Source of the DNA: Clostridium bovifaecis | Lineage (GTDB): Bacteria > Bacillota > Clostridia > Clostridiales > Clostridiaceae | DNA length: 64,000 nucleotides | NCBI GenBank assembly: GCA_009738435.1 | Contig: CP046522.1 | Coordinates: 465,249-529,248 of the forward strand | Reading direction: 5' to 3' | Shown here: piece after piece, positions 42,027 through 50,377 of the stretch | Layout of the letters: the number at the start of each line of letters is the position of its first letter | How positions within the stretch are numbered: the first letter of the stretch is position 1 | The notes under the pieces: generated by a model | The model's input: the letters and a program-made list of their open reading frames with translations, nothing else | What the model was told of the DNA's origin: nothing | The model's database searches: none | Program-made: the position numbers and the translations under genes

Positions 42027-42719
42027 ATGGAAAAGAAAAAGAAGATATTAATTTTATTTTTAACCTTGGTAGCTATGATATTAAATTATAAAATATCCTA
42101 TGCATATAAAAACGTAAATTTACTCCAAGAAATGGTTAAAACAGCTGAAGGAGAGATCGTAGAAAGTGGAGTAAGAACGCGTTTTAAGTCTAGTAGAAAT
42201 GGACAAGAATTAACTGAATACTTCATGGATAAAGTTAATTATAAAGATACTAAAGTGAAATCTTATAAAAATAAAGAAAATTACTATATTAATTTTGAAG
42301 AAAAGGGCACCAAAGGATTTATAACGATAGCAAGCTCTAAAGGAGAGAACATAGTAACCATAGATATTGTTCAAAAGTGTAGTAGCAATGAGCTGGATGA
42401 AATTAAAAGCAAGATAGAACTTATTACTGCTCCTGTATCACACAAAGATAAGGAATATTATGAGTATTTAAAAGTGAGATTACCTAATAAGGATTTAGCT
42501 AGCATAAACCAAGAATTGATATCTGTATTAAAAATTAATGGAGCAGTAAATACCAGCTCAATAGAACTGAATAATGGATTTAGTACCTGCGCATATACGT
42601 ATAGATATAAACCAAGGAACAACAATGGTAAGCAAATGGATTTGAATTTTGCATTAAGTAGTTATACATCGGGAAAATATTTAGTTATTGGAACTCCTGA
42701 GATAGTTATAACCTACTAG
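42027..42719 (+). CDS. ywmB: YwmB family protein, exported
   Basis: This 230-residue protein has an N-terminal signal/anchor (KKKKILILFLTLVAMILNY) and a two-lobed alpha/beta domain like YwmB, a family named after its TATA-box-binding-protein-like fold. In Bacillus and Clostridium ywmB lies between atpC and murA/spoIID, exactly as here. Its function is not established. Its proximity to spoIID suggests a cell-envelope or sporulation link, which is only inference. Confidence 0.8.
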   Translation: MEKKKKILILFLTLVAMILNYKISYAYKNVNLLQEMVKTAEGEIVESGVRTRFKSSRNGQELTEYFMDKVNYKDTKVKSYKNKENYYINFEEKGTKGFITIASSKGENIVTIDIVQKCSSNELDEIKSKIELITAPVSHKDKEYYEYLKVRLPNKDLASINQELISVLKINGAVNTSSIELNNGFSTCAYTYRYKPRNNNGKQMDLNFALSSYTSGKYLVIGTPEIVITY

Positions 42720-42749
42720 CTAAGGAACAATAGAATGGAGAGGATATAA

Positions 42750-44009
42750 ATGAAAAAGATAATAGTGAAAGGTGGAAAAAAGTTAAGTGGTGAAGTGAGT
42801 ATCAGTTCAGCTAAAAATGCTGTCCTTCCTATAATAGCAGCTAGCATATTAAATGGTGAGAAAACTACCATAATTGATGCCCCGATGCTTCAAGATGTAT
42901 TTGTAATAACCGATGTTTTAAAATCAATTAATGCTGATATAAATATAGATAGAATCAATAAAAAAATAGTTATAGATACTTCTAAGGTAATAAGCGGGGA
43001 GCCTGATAGCGAATTAGTAAGGAAGATGAGGGCATCTTTTTTGATTATGGGACCTATGATTGCAAGGTTTGGAAGATTTAAAATATCTTTACCAGGCGGG
43101 TGTAACATTGGCAGTAGACCTATAGATCTTCATCTAAAAGGCTTTACATCTCTTGGAGCACAAGTTAGCTTTGGGTACGGTCATGTTGAAGCATATGCAA
43201 GTAAATTAATAGGAAATAAGATATATCTAGATTTTCCTTCTGTTGGAGCTACAGAAAACATAATGATGGCAGCTGTATTAGCAGAGGGAGAAACCGTTAT
43301 AGAAAATGCTGCGGGTGAGCCAGAAGTACAAGACTTGGCAGAATTTTTAAATTCAATGGGAGCTCAGGTAAGTGGTGCGGGAACAGACACAATTAGAATT
43401 ACAGGTGTTAAGGAATTAAGAAGCACCAGCTATAAGCCTATACCAGATAGAATAGAGGCAGGAACTTTTATGGTTGCAGCAGCAATTACTAAAAGTAAAT
43501 TGAGGATAAATGGAGCAAGAGAAGAACACTTAAATCCTATTATTGCTAAGCTAAGAGAAATAGGAGTTTGCATGGAGAAGGGAGAAAATAGCATAATCGT
43601 GGATGGGGATAATGAATTCAAGCATGTAGATATAAAGACAATGCCTTATCCAGGATTTCCGACAGATATGCAAGCTCAAATGATGAGTTTATTATCGATA
43701 GTAGAAGGAACTAGTATTATAACCGAGACTATTTTCGAAAATAGATTTATGCATGCTGGCGAACTTAAAAGAATGGGTGCAAATATAAAAATAGATGGCA
43801 GATCCGCAATAATAGAAGGAGTAGAGAGGCTTACTGGTAGTGAGGTCAAAGCGACAGACTTAAGAGCTGGGGCTGCTCTTATACTTGCAGGGTTAGCTGC
43901 AGATGGATACACAAAAATAGGGGATATATATCATATAGATAGAGGGTATGTTAGTATAGAAGAAAAATTTTTAAGCTTAGGAGCAGATATTACAAGAATT
44001 GAAGAATAA
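42750..44009 (+). CDS. murA: UDP-N-acetylglucosamine 1-carboxyvinyltransferase
   Basis: It is the first committed step of peptidoglycan synthesis, adding enolpyruvate to UDP-GlcNAc. The catalytic, fosfomycin-reactive Cys118 is present in [15 protein letters not shown], so fosfomycin sensitivity is expected at this residue. The N-terminal [20 protein letters not shown] and the C-terminal [17 protein letters not shown] are conserved. 419 residues. It is 30 bp after ywmB. Confidence 0.96.
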   Translation: MKKIIVKGGKKLSGEVSISSAKNAVLPIIAASILNGEKTTIIDAPMLQDVFVITDVLKSINADINIDRINKKIVIDTSKVISGEPDSELVRKMRASFLIMGPMIARFGRFKISLPGGCNIGSRPIDLHLKGFTSLGAQVSFGYGHVEAYASKLIGNKIYLDFPSVGATENIMMAAVLAEGETVIENAAGEPEVQDLAEFLNSMGAQVSGAGTDTIRITGVKELRSTSYKPIPDRIEAGTFMVAAAITKSKLRINGAREEHLNPIIAKLREIGVCMEKGENSIIVDGDNEFKHVDIKTMPYPGFPTDMQAQMMSLLSIVEGTSIITETIFENRFMHAGELKRMGANIKIDGRSAIIEGVERLTGSEVKATDLRAGAALILAGLAADGYTKIGDIYHIDRGYVSIEEKFLSLGADITRIEE

Positions 44010-44022
44010 TATAAGAATTTTG

Positions 44023-44248
44023 CGAAGCAATTTCCTTAGGTTAGGGCACAAGTGCCAGTTAGGCAGCAGAGCCGCAGTTAGAAAAGAATGTTAGATATTA
44101 GGAAGTTAAGAGTTAGGTTAAAGTGCAAAGCTTAGAGTTTTCAACCATTAACTTTAACTTTGTTTTCTAACTTTCTAATCTTGCGCTTTAGCGCCTAACT
44201 CAGGCTTTAGCCTCTAACCTGAAATAAATTGCTTCGTAATTTATTTTT
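44023..44248. repeat. Modular palindromic intergenic element (GTTAG/CTAAC type), copy C
   Basis: This is the clearest copy. The left arm reads: hairpin TTTGC-GAA-GCAA, GGTTAG, hairpin GGCAC-AA-GTGCC, AGTTAG, hairpin GC...GC, AGTTAGAAAAG. The right arm is the inverse in the same order, with hairpins AGGCT-TT-AGCCT and GCGC-TTTA-GCGC, ending in ATTGCTTCGTAAT. It fills most of the 330-bp gap before spoIID. No coding potential is seen. Confidence 0.75.
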
Positions 44249-44339
44249 AACACGATTTACTTAAAGGTGGGTTATATTTTTCAGTAAGCAATAATAAGAT
44301 AGTATTGATTCTAAATTTAGAGAATAGGGAGAAAAACAT

Positions 44340-45374
44340 ATGCAGAAGATTATTATTGCTATACTTTCTAGTATATTATTTATTATACTACTTTCTATAA
44401 TAGTTGTTGGAATAGATACTAAATCAAATATTAGAAAAGCACCTAAAGATATAGTTAATCAATTGGGGAATGATAGTGTGAAAATAAAGTCAAGCTATAG
44501 CGATGAAGAATTGAAGATAGACGTTTATATAACCAAAGAAGGTAAAATAGATAAGATGGATATAGAAGACTATGTATTAGGAGTAGTTGCTGCTGAGATG
44601 CCAGCTGAGTTTGAATTAGAAGCTTTAAGGGCACAGGCTATAGCAGCTAGAACTTATGGACTTGCCCATAAAGAAAATTTTGGAGGCAAAAAAGGTCCAA
44701 AGGCATATGGAGCGGATGTAAACGACACTACAGAGTTTCAAGTGTTTATGTATAAAGAAGATAGAATGAATTCTTGGCCTAAAAAGAAGAAAGAAGAGTA
44801 TTGGGAGAAGTTAACTAAGGCTGTTAAAGAAACAAAAGGAGAGGTTTTAACTTATAATGGTGAGCTTGTAATGGCACCTTATTATTTTTCAACTAGTAGT
44901 GGGAAAACAGAGGATGCAGCAGATGTATTTAGTCACGAAATACCATACTTGAAAAGTGTTGAAAGCCCTGGAGAGGAACGATCACGAAAGTATAAAAGTG
45001 AGTTTAAATATACCTATAATCAGCTTGCAGATATATTGAATAAATGGAATCCTAGTTTAAAAATAAAATCTGACACATTAAAAAAACAGATATTAATACT
45101 AGAAAGAAGTGATGGTGGAAGCGTATCTAAAATGAAGATTGGAGAGGAGTACGTATCAGGTCAAAAGTTCAGAACTGTATTAAATTTAAACTCTGCCAAC
45201 TTTGATATAAAGTTTGAGTTAAACAATGTAGTGATTACTTGCAATGGATATGGACATGGGGTTGGAATGAGTCAATGGGGAGCAGATGCTATGGCCAAGG
45301 AAGGGTATGATTATAAAGATATACTTAAGCACTATTATCAAGGAACGGACATAACAAAGCTACAGGTTAAGTAG
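44340..45374 (+). CDS. spoIID: Stage II sporulation protein D, peptidoglycan lytic transglycosylase
   Basis: SpoIID is a mother-cell membrane-anchored enzyme that, with SpoIIP and SpoIIM, drives engulfment. A single N-terminal helix (about residues 3-24) is followed by the SpoIID domain: EDYVLGVVAAEMPAEFELEA with the catalytic Glu, LRAQAIAARTY, and the C-terminal GYGHGVGMSQWGADAMAKEG. 344 residues. The AGGGAG site fits the ATG. The genes downstream (spoIIQ, spoIIID) are sporulation genes but separately terminated. Confidence 0.95.
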   Translation: MQKIIIAILSSILFIILLSIIVVGIDTKSNIRKAPKDIVNQLGNDSVKIKSSYSDEELKIDVYITKEGKIDKMDIEDYVLGVVAAEMPAEFELEALRAQAIAARTYGLAHKENFGGKKGPKAYGADVNDTTEFQVFMYKEDRMNSWPKKKKEEYWEKLTKAVKETKGEVLTYNGELVMAPYYFSTSSGKTEDAADVFSHEIPYLKSVESPGEERSRKYKSEFKYTYNQLADILNKWNPSLKIKSDTLKKQILILERSDGGSVSKMKIGEEYVSGQKFRTVLNLNSANFDIKFELNNVVITCNGYGHGVGMSQWGADAMAKEGYDYKDILKHYYQGTDITKLQVK

Positions 45375-45502
45375 ATACAAGATATGTTAGGAGTTAGAGA
45401 AGTGGGTTAAAGCTTAAAGTAGAGGTGCTAAGGCGTTGAGTGGAGAAAACGGAGAAGTTTAGCAAGTTTAGAAAGGTAGTGTAAAGTTTAGAGTAGAAAG
45501 TT
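45375..45502. repeat. Intergenic word-repeat element, copy D
   Basis: Runs of GTTAGGAGTTAGAG, GAGTGGAGAAAACGGAG and AAGTTTAG/AAGTTTAGAG words in one orientation only, looking like the left arm of elements B and C. It leads straight into the spoIID terminator. Confidence 0.45.
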
Positions 45503-45547
45503 CAAATGCTGAATTAAGCAAAGCTTAATTTAGCATTTGTTTTTTTA
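45503..45547 (+). terminator. Terminator after spoIID
   Basis: CAAATGCT plus AATTAAGC pairs with GCTTAATT plus AGCATTTG in a stem of about 16 pairs, followed by a T7 run. Confidence 0.9.
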
Positions 45548-45600
45548 TTTAAAAAAAGAAAAATATCCATCATTGGCAATTGTCAATTTAAAATAGCCCT

Positions 45601-45635
45601 GGTTACTGGTTACTGGTTACTGGTTACTGGTTACC
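45601..45635 (+). repeat. Tandem heptanucleotide array, 4.9 x GGTTACT
   Basis: Four perfect GGTTACT units plus a last unit GGTTACC. It lies upstream of spoIIQ and is the same unit and orientation as the array at 22539. Confidence 0.95.
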
Positions 45636-45765
45636 GAAAAAGGTGTGGTTTTTGTTCTTAAAAGTAAAATAGTGTCTAAAAATAATGAAAAATAAGGAAA
45701 TATTTTTTCATAAAACAGGTATTTTTTATTCTCCAAAGGACAAACTACAAAAAGGAGGTGTTTTT

Positions 45766-46521
45766 ATGGAAAACAAAGATAATAAGAAAAGTGTTTCAAA
45801 TTTCTTCAAGAGGGAGGGTTTTTATGTAGTTTTATTTGTTTGCTTATGCATAGTAGCAACAGTTACTGCAATAACAACAAGAAATAACAAAAAGGTAGAT
45901 AATAAACCACAAACTACACAAAATCAGAAATCTAACCCTGAAAAGCCAAATAGTGTTTCTTTATCACAAAAGGATAAGGAAATTAATAATGCAGTTCAAG
46001 TAAAGCAAAATGAAAATGGAAAAAAAGGTGAAACAGGAATTAAAATCTCCTCAAAACAAGAAGCAGCAGTATCAACAACTTCACAGCCGAAGTTTATAAA
46101 ACCTGTTGAAGGTGAAATAGTAATGAAATATTCACAGACACCAATATGGTGGGAAACTTCAAAGTCATATAGACCTAACTTTGGTATAAACGTAAAAGCC
46201 AATGTTGGTACAGTTGTAAAAGCTGTTGCTAATGGAGAAGTTAAAGCAGTAGATGAAAATGGTTCTTTTGGAACTTCAATCACTATCTACCATCCTGAAA
46301 ATGGGAAGACCACATTTTATGGAAACTTAGATAAAGAAGTGAAGGTTAAGAAAGGTGATAAAGTCACTCAAGGACAAGAAATAGGGAAGATAGGAAAGAG
46401 TTCTCTAAGAGGAATGTCAGAAGAAATAGGAAACAACTTCTTACACTTTGAGATCCTTAAGAATTCAAAAGAGGATCCACAGTTTGCAAGTGAAAACCCA
46501 GAAAAGTATATAAAGTATTAA
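45766..46521 (+). CDS. spoIIQ: SpoIIQ-like M23/LytM protein, active site degenerate
   Basis: It is a forespore membrane protein that meets SpoIIIAH across the intermembrane space during engulfment. The ATG at 45766 lies six bases after AAAGGAGG. One membrane helix (about residues 19-39), a low-complexity linker of about 75 residues, and a C-terminal LytM domain follow. The metal ligands are mostly lost: HxxxD reads NFGIN and HxH reads FLH, so only one His remains. It is therefore expected to be a structural, non-hydrolytic protein like Bacillus SpoIIQ. The gene is 252 codons. Confidence 0.88.
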   Translation: MENKDNKKSVSNFFKREGFYVVLFVCLCIVATVTAITTRNNKKVDNKPQTTQNQKSNPEKPNSVSLSQKDKEINNAVQVKQNENGKKGETGIKISSKQEAAVSTTSQPKFIKPVEGEIVMKYSQTPIWWETSKSYRPNFGINVKANVGTVVKAVANGEVKAVDENGSFGTSITIYHPENGKTTFYGNLDKEVKVKKGDKVTQGQEIGKIGKSSLRGMSEEIGNNFLHFEILKNSKEDPQFASENPEKYIKY

Positions 46522-46533
46522 TCTAACAGTAAC

Positions 46534-46565
46534 AGCCATTTTCCGATTTTATTCGGAAAATGGCT
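46534..46565 (+). terminator. Perfect hairpin after spoIIQ
   Basis: AGCCATTTTCCGA pairs with TCGGAAAATGGCT around TTTTAT. A T tract is missing, so termination is uncertain. Confidence 0.5.
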
Positions 46566-46643
46566 AAATAATAAAGGTCATATAGTAATTTAAAAGGTTA
46601 TAAGTGCATATTTATAAATATATAAGGTTAAGGAGGTAGCACT

Positions 46644-46898
46644 TTGAAAGATTACATTGAAGAAAGAGTTCTTGAAGTTGCAAGATATATAATAGAATCA
46701 AAAGCTACTATAAGAAAAACAGCTAAGGTTTTTGGTGTAAGTAAAAGTACAATACACAAAGATATGACAGAGAGGTTACCTAAAATAAATCCTCAAGTTG
46801 CTAAAGAGGCGAAAGATGTATTGGATTTAAATAAATCAGAAAGACATATAAGAGGTGGAAAAGCCACGAAAATGAAGTATAAGACTCTAGAAGGGTAA
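46644..46898 (+). CDS. spoIIID: Sporulation transcription regulator SpoIIID
   Basis: This is a small mother-cell DNA-binding protein acting with sigma-E. At 84 residues it is typical. The helix-turn-helix is in ATIRKTAKVFGVSKSTIHKD (about residues 22-41), and the basic C-terminal helix KINPQVAKEAKDVL follows. The start is TTG 46644 after AAGGAGG. It lies between spoIIQ and mreB, the common clostridial order. Confidence 0.96.
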   Translation: MKDYIEERVLEVARYIIESKATIRKTAKVFGVSKSTIHKDMTERLPKINPQVAKEAKDVLDLNKSERHIRGGKATKMKYKTLEG

Positions 46899-47028
46899 AA
46901 TATTCCTATTTTAACTCAAAAAAAAGGATTTTTTGTAATCCTATGGAATAAATAAAGACAAACGTATATAATGAGTATAGATAAATTAATTAAGTAGAAT
47001 CTACAAAAGAGCAGGAGTGAAAATAGGG

Positions 47029-48060
47029 ATGTTTTTTAGAATGAGCACAGATATGGGAATAGATCTAGGAACAGCTACAGTGCTAGTTTACATTAAAGGG
47101 AAAGGTATTGTTCTAAAGGAGCCTTCAGTAGTTGCAATCGACAGAAATGCTAATAAAGTGTTAGCTGTTGGAGAAGAAGCTAGACAAATGATAGGAAGGA
47201 CTCCAGGCAATATAGTTGCTATTCGTCCATTGAGGGATGGGGTAATATCTGATTATGATATAACAGAAAAGATGTTAAAGCATTTTATAAGAAAAGCATG
47301 TGGAAAGAGAAAAGTAGGAGCACCAAGAGTAGTGATTTGTGTTCCATGTGAAGCTACTGAAGTGGAAAAGAGAGCTGTTAAGGATGCAGCAGTTAACGCT
47401 GGAGCTAAGAAGGTATTCTTAATAGAAGAGCCTTTAGCAGCAGCTATTGGATCTGGATTGGATATAACAAAAGCAAGTGGCAATATGGTAATAGATATTG
47501 GTGGAGGCACTACTGATATTGCAGTTATTTCTTTAGGAGGAATGGTTGTAAGAAGTTCTATCAAGGTTGCTGGAGATAATTTTGATGATGCCATAATAAG
47601 ATACATAAGAAAAAAGCATAAGCTTATGATAGGTGAAAGAACAGCAGAAGATTTAAAAATGAATATAGGAACTGCGTATAAAAGAGAAGATGATGTGACC
47701 ATGGAAATAAGGGGTAGAGATTTGATAACAGGTCTTCCTAAAAATATAAGTGTATCCTCAGAAGAAATGAGAGAGGCACTAAGTGAGTCTGTAAATGCGA
47801 TTGCAGAATGTACTCACTCAGTGTTAGAAAAGACGCCACCAGAACTAGCGGCAGATATAGCTGATAAAGGTATTATGATGACAGGTGGAGGGTCGCTATT
47901 ACATGGATTGGATAAGCTAATAGCTGAGGTAACAAAGGTTCCCGTATATGTTGCTCAAGATTCCGTTTCATCAGTTGCTCTTGGTACAGGAGAAGTTTTG
48001 AATTTTCTAGACAAAATAGATGCAGCTTACAAAGGTCAAGATATCAACTTAATAGATTAA
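47029..48060 (+). CDS. mreB: Rod-shape protein MreB/Mbl (actin-like)
   Basis: It forms membrane-bound filaments that guide cell wall elongation. The ATG at 47029 opens MFFRMSTDMGIDLGTATVLV, with an N-terminal amphipathic stretch, and the GTG at 47017 overlaps the AGGAG site and is less likely. Phosphate-1 motif GIDLGTATV, phosphate-2 VIDIGGGTTDIAVIS and adenosine motif IMMTGGGSLL are all present. The copy next to spoIIID corresponds to the Mbl/MreBH-type paralogue in Bacillus. No mreC/mreD genes follow. Confidence 0.93.
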   Translation: MFFRMSTDMGIDLGTATVLVYIKGKGIVLKEPSVVAIDRNANKVLAVGEEARQMIGRTPGNIVAIRPLRDGVISDYDITEKMLKHFIRKACGKRKVGAPRVVICVPCEATEVEKRAVKDAAVNAGAKKVFLIEEPLAAAIGSGLDITKASGNMVIDIGGGTTDIAVISLGGMVVRSSIKVAGDNFDDAIIRYIRKKHKLMIGERTAEDLKMNIGTAYKREDDVTMEIRGRDLITGLPKNISVSSEEMREALSESVNAIAECTHSVLEKTPPELAADIADKGIMMTGGGSLLHGLDKLIAEVTKVPVYVAQDSVSSVALGTGEVLNFLDKIDAAYKGQDINLID

Positions 48061-48075
48061 ATTTATACTTGTTAT

Positions 48076-48115
48076 AAAAAGCTCCATAACCATGTGGTTG
48101 AGGAGCTTTTTATAA
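48076..48115. terminator. Bidirectional terminator between mreB and yyaC
   Basis: AAAAAGCTCC pairs with GGAGCTTTTT, with an inner ACCA/TGGT stem. Confidence 0.9.
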
Positions 48116-48120
48116 TTAAG

Positions 48121-48672
48121 CTATAAAATATTCTCGCTATTTTGCGAGTGTAGTTGAGAAAGATAATAGGAATGAATAAGAGAATGAGTAATAACTTTAG
48201 CCATACCAATAATTAAATCTAAACGTATATTCCTATTTGTGAATAACTCGTTATTGTCGCTAGAGTCCACAATCCCTATTATGGAGGTCTCGCCGACTTC
48301 AGGAAGAAACTTACCCACGCCTTTTCCGGGATGTATAGGATAGTCTCTAGCCTGTATTTCTCCTATATTTTTAATATCGCCTAAACAAGCATCTACACCT
48401 ATTATATTTGATGAAGGGTGTATTTTTTTTATTTCTTGTAGTTTCTTATCTATATTTAAAGCGTGTATAGGTTCTGAAATAGTTCCATATACCTTGAGAG
48501 GAAAGTTTTGAGTTTTAAGTAATGTTCCAACCAAGGGTCCCAGGCAATCACCTATACATCTATCTGTACCTATGCATACAATTATTGAATTATTATCAAT
48601 ATAATCCTTTAAGAAGTATGCAATCTCATAATATGATAAGTTGTCTTTGTAGTGGACTCTGATTTTATTCAA
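48121..48672 (-). CDS. yyaC: Spore protease YyaC-like protein
   Basis: This minus-strand gene starts at TTG 48672, eight bases from AAGGAGG; a GTG nine bases earlier overlaps that site. The 183-residue protein has CIGTDRCIGDCLGPLVGTLL, IIGVDACLGDI and IHPGKGVGKFLPEVGETSI, the conserved segments of the YyaC family. YyaC is related to the germination protease Gpr fold; its substrate is not established. Confidence 0.88.
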   Translation of the reverse strand: MNKIRVHYKDNLSYYEIAYFLKDYIDNNSIIVCIGTDRCIGDCLGPLVGTLLKTQNFPLKVYGTISEPIHALNIDKKLQEIKKIHPSSNIIGVDACLGDIKNIGEIQARDYPIHPGKGVGKFLPEVGETSIIGIVDSSDNNELFTNRNIRLDLIIGMAKVITHSLIHSYYLSQLHSQNSENIL

Positions 48673-48781
48673 AACCGACACCTCCTTGATAATTTATATG
48701 AAAAATAAATTTATAATATGATGAAATAAGAGAATAAAAAAAGTAAAATATGAAATAATTCACAAATAGAGGTGGTGGAAA

Positions 48782-49363
48782 GTGAATAATAAGTATTTAT
48801 CTCTTATAGTAGCGCTATGTACATTAATAAGCAGCTCTATTATGATAGGTTTTGATGTTAAACAAAACAATGCTAAGGATAGCAAAATTGCTGAAAGTAA
48901 TTTTAATAGAAACGAAGAGAAGGCGGCTGTCACTAAGAAGTCTATAAGTAAATCTAATAAAAAAGATGTACATATAAAAGAAAAAGAAGCAGTTGAGAAT
49001 AAAGAAGGATATGATTTTGACATCGACAAAAAGAGCAAATATGAAATTCTAATGAATGAATATATGAATTCAAGCCTAGATACATATGAAAACTATTTAT
49101 ATAAAGAGGAAAATGAAGATGCCCCTGTTTTTAAAGTATCTACTGATGTAATGAGGGAAGAAGTAACTTTAAGAGATAAACAGAAGCTATTCATAATAGC
49201 AACAAAACTATCACCCTACGATTTCGCTAAAATAAGAGAATATCTTTATTGGAAGGACGAAGAAGAAGCAGCAAGAAGAATTATAGCTCTAATTAAAGAA
49301 AAACTAGACTATAAGGACTATGAGAAAGTCAAGAGCATTTTGGGAAGATATATTTATATGTAA
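48782..49363 (+). CDS. Hypothetical exported or membrane-anchored protein
   Basis: This 193-residue protein begins at GTG 48782 after GAGGTGGTGG. A hydrophobic N-terminus (about residues 5-23) is followed by a lysine- and glutamate-rich linker and a C-terminal helical domain with DKQKLFIIATKLSPYDFAKI and EEEAARRIIALIKEKL. I do not recognise the family. The ends resemble small helical domains found at the C-terminus of clostridial anti-sigma-like or spore proteins, but no motif decides it. It is followed by about 295 bases before the tRNA array. Confidence 0.65.
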   Translation: MNNKYLSLIVALCTLISSSIMIGFDVKQNNAKDSKIAESNFNRNEEKAAVTKKSISKSNKKDVHIKEKEAVENKEGYDFDIDKKSKYEILMNEYMNSSLDTYENYLYKEENEDAPVFKVSTDVMREEVTLRDKQKLFIIATKLSPYDFAKIREYLYWKDEEEAARRIIALIKEKLDYKDYEKVKSILGRYIYM

Positions 49364-49577
49364 CGTAGAAGTATAGATAAAATTTAAAGTATAAAACAGA
49401 GTATGAAATTTGATATTTTCTTGTAATGGAGACTAAATTCATTATTGACTGCGTTTTAATGAATGTAAACTAATAATTAGCGATTAAAAAATATATAAAT
49501 ATACAAGAAAAGCGAAGGAAAGTGACGAAAATTAAAGAAATGCAAATTAAACTTCGTATAAAGGTGGTTTAGGGTGG

Positions 49578-49606
49578 TTGAAATAAAGTTAATATCAAGT
49601 TATACT
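49578..49606 (+). promoter_or_regulatory. Promoter of the tRNA array
   Basis: TTGAAA and TATACT are 17 bases apart, about 53 bases before the first tRNA. Confidence 0.75.
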
Positions 49607-49617
49607 AATATTCGTTG

Positions 49618-49633
49618 AGCGGGTCAGCCCGCT
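49618..49633 (+). other. GC-rich hairpin in the tRNA leader
   Basis: AGCGGG-TCAG-CCCGCT forms a compact stem just after the expected transcription start. It stands out in the AT-rich region. Confidence 0.7.
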
Positions 49634-49658
49634 GGAAACAATAAATAAATAAAGGTAT

Positions 49659-49734
<76 letters not shown>

Positions 49735-49739
49735 ACAAC

Positions 49740-49824
49740 GGAGGAGTTCCCGAGTGGCCAAAGGGGGCAGACTGTAAATCTGTTACGTTTCGTTTCGATG
49801 GTTCGAATCCATCCTCCTCCACCA
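49740..49824 (+). tRNA. tRNA-Tyr (anticodon GTA), copy 1
   Basis: 85 bases with long variable arm and encoded CCA. Acceptor GGAGGAG/CTCCTCC, anticodon loop CTGTAAA. Identical to 49965-50049. Confidence 0.98.
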
Positions 49825-49834
49825 TAAAATAAAT

Positions 49835-49910
49835 GGGCGCATAGCTCAGCTGGGAGAGCATCTGCCTTACAAGCAGAGGGTCACAGGTTCGAGCCCTGTT
49901 GTGCCCACCA
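49835..49910 (+). tRNA. tRNA-Val (anticodon TAC)
   Basis: 76 bases with encoded CCA. Acceptor GGGCGCA/TGTGCCC, anticodon loop CTTACAA. Confidence 0.98.
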
Positions 49911-49964
49911 TTTATTAATATAGTTAGTTGGTTCTAGATACAATTTTACTTAAAATTTAATTAT

Positions 49965-50049
49965 GGAGGAGTTCCCGAGTGGCCAAAGGGGGCAGACTGT
50001 AAATCTGTTACGTTTCGTTTCGATGGTTCGAATCCATCCTCCTCCACCA
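49965..50049 (+). tRNA. tRNA-Tyr (anticodon GTA), copy 2
   Basis: 85-base exact copy of the tRNA at 49740. The identity stops at the gene ends. Confidence 0.98.
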
Positions 50050-50052
50050 CGA

Positions 50053-50084
50053 AAAGGACATCTGTACAGATGTCCTTTGTTTTA
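50053..50084 (+). terminator. Terminator of the tRNA array
   Basis: AAAGGACATCTG pairs with CAGATGTCCTTT, followed by GTTTT. Confidence 0.9.
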
Positions 50085-50138
50085 TGTTCTAAAATTTTAC
50101 TTATGAACATAAAATATACAATAATTCTATTGACATTA

Positions 50139-50167
50139 TTGACACTGGTATGCTACTGTGATAATAT
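50139..50167 (+). promoter_or_regulatory. Promoter of the metK riboswitch transcript
   Basis: TTGACA and TAATAT are 17 bases apart. Transcription would begin near 50174, about 30 bases before the aptamer. Confidence 0.75.
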
Positions 50168-50205
50168 TAGTTTGCTTAAAATTAAATAAAAGATAAGACC
50201 AAAAA

Positions 50206-50303
50206 CTTATCAAGAGAGGTGGAGGGAATGGCCCTGTGAAACCCAGCAACCAGTACGATTTGTACCAAGGTGCTAATTCCTGCAGCATAGTCTGCAAGAT
50301 AAG
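50206..50303 (+). ncRNA. SAM-I (S-box) riboswitch aptamer
   Basis: P1 pairs CTTATC (50206) with GATAAG (50298). The core has AGAGGTGGAGGGAATGGCCC, GAAACC and CAGCAACC, then AAGGTGCTAATTCC, all S-box consensus blocks. It senses S-adenosylmethionine, the product of the downstream enzyme, and should switch transcription off when SAM is plentiful. Confidence 0.97.
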
Positions 50304-50327
50304 AAATATCAAGTGTTAATCTATGAC

Positions 50328-50358
50328 CTCTTCGAATAAGAAGAGTTTTATTTTTTTT
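50328..50358 (+). terminator. Riboswitch expression-platform terminator
   Basis: CTCTTC pairs with GAAGAG around GAATAA, followed by TTTTATTTTTTTT. It is formed when SAM is bound. Confidence 0.85.
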
Positions 50359-50377
50359 GTGAAGGGAGAAGAGTAAA

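Noticed and set aside
49618..49633. T-box or other riboswitch ahead of the tRNA array
   Set aside because: Only one short hairpin, no conserved T-box core, and no coding gene downstream.
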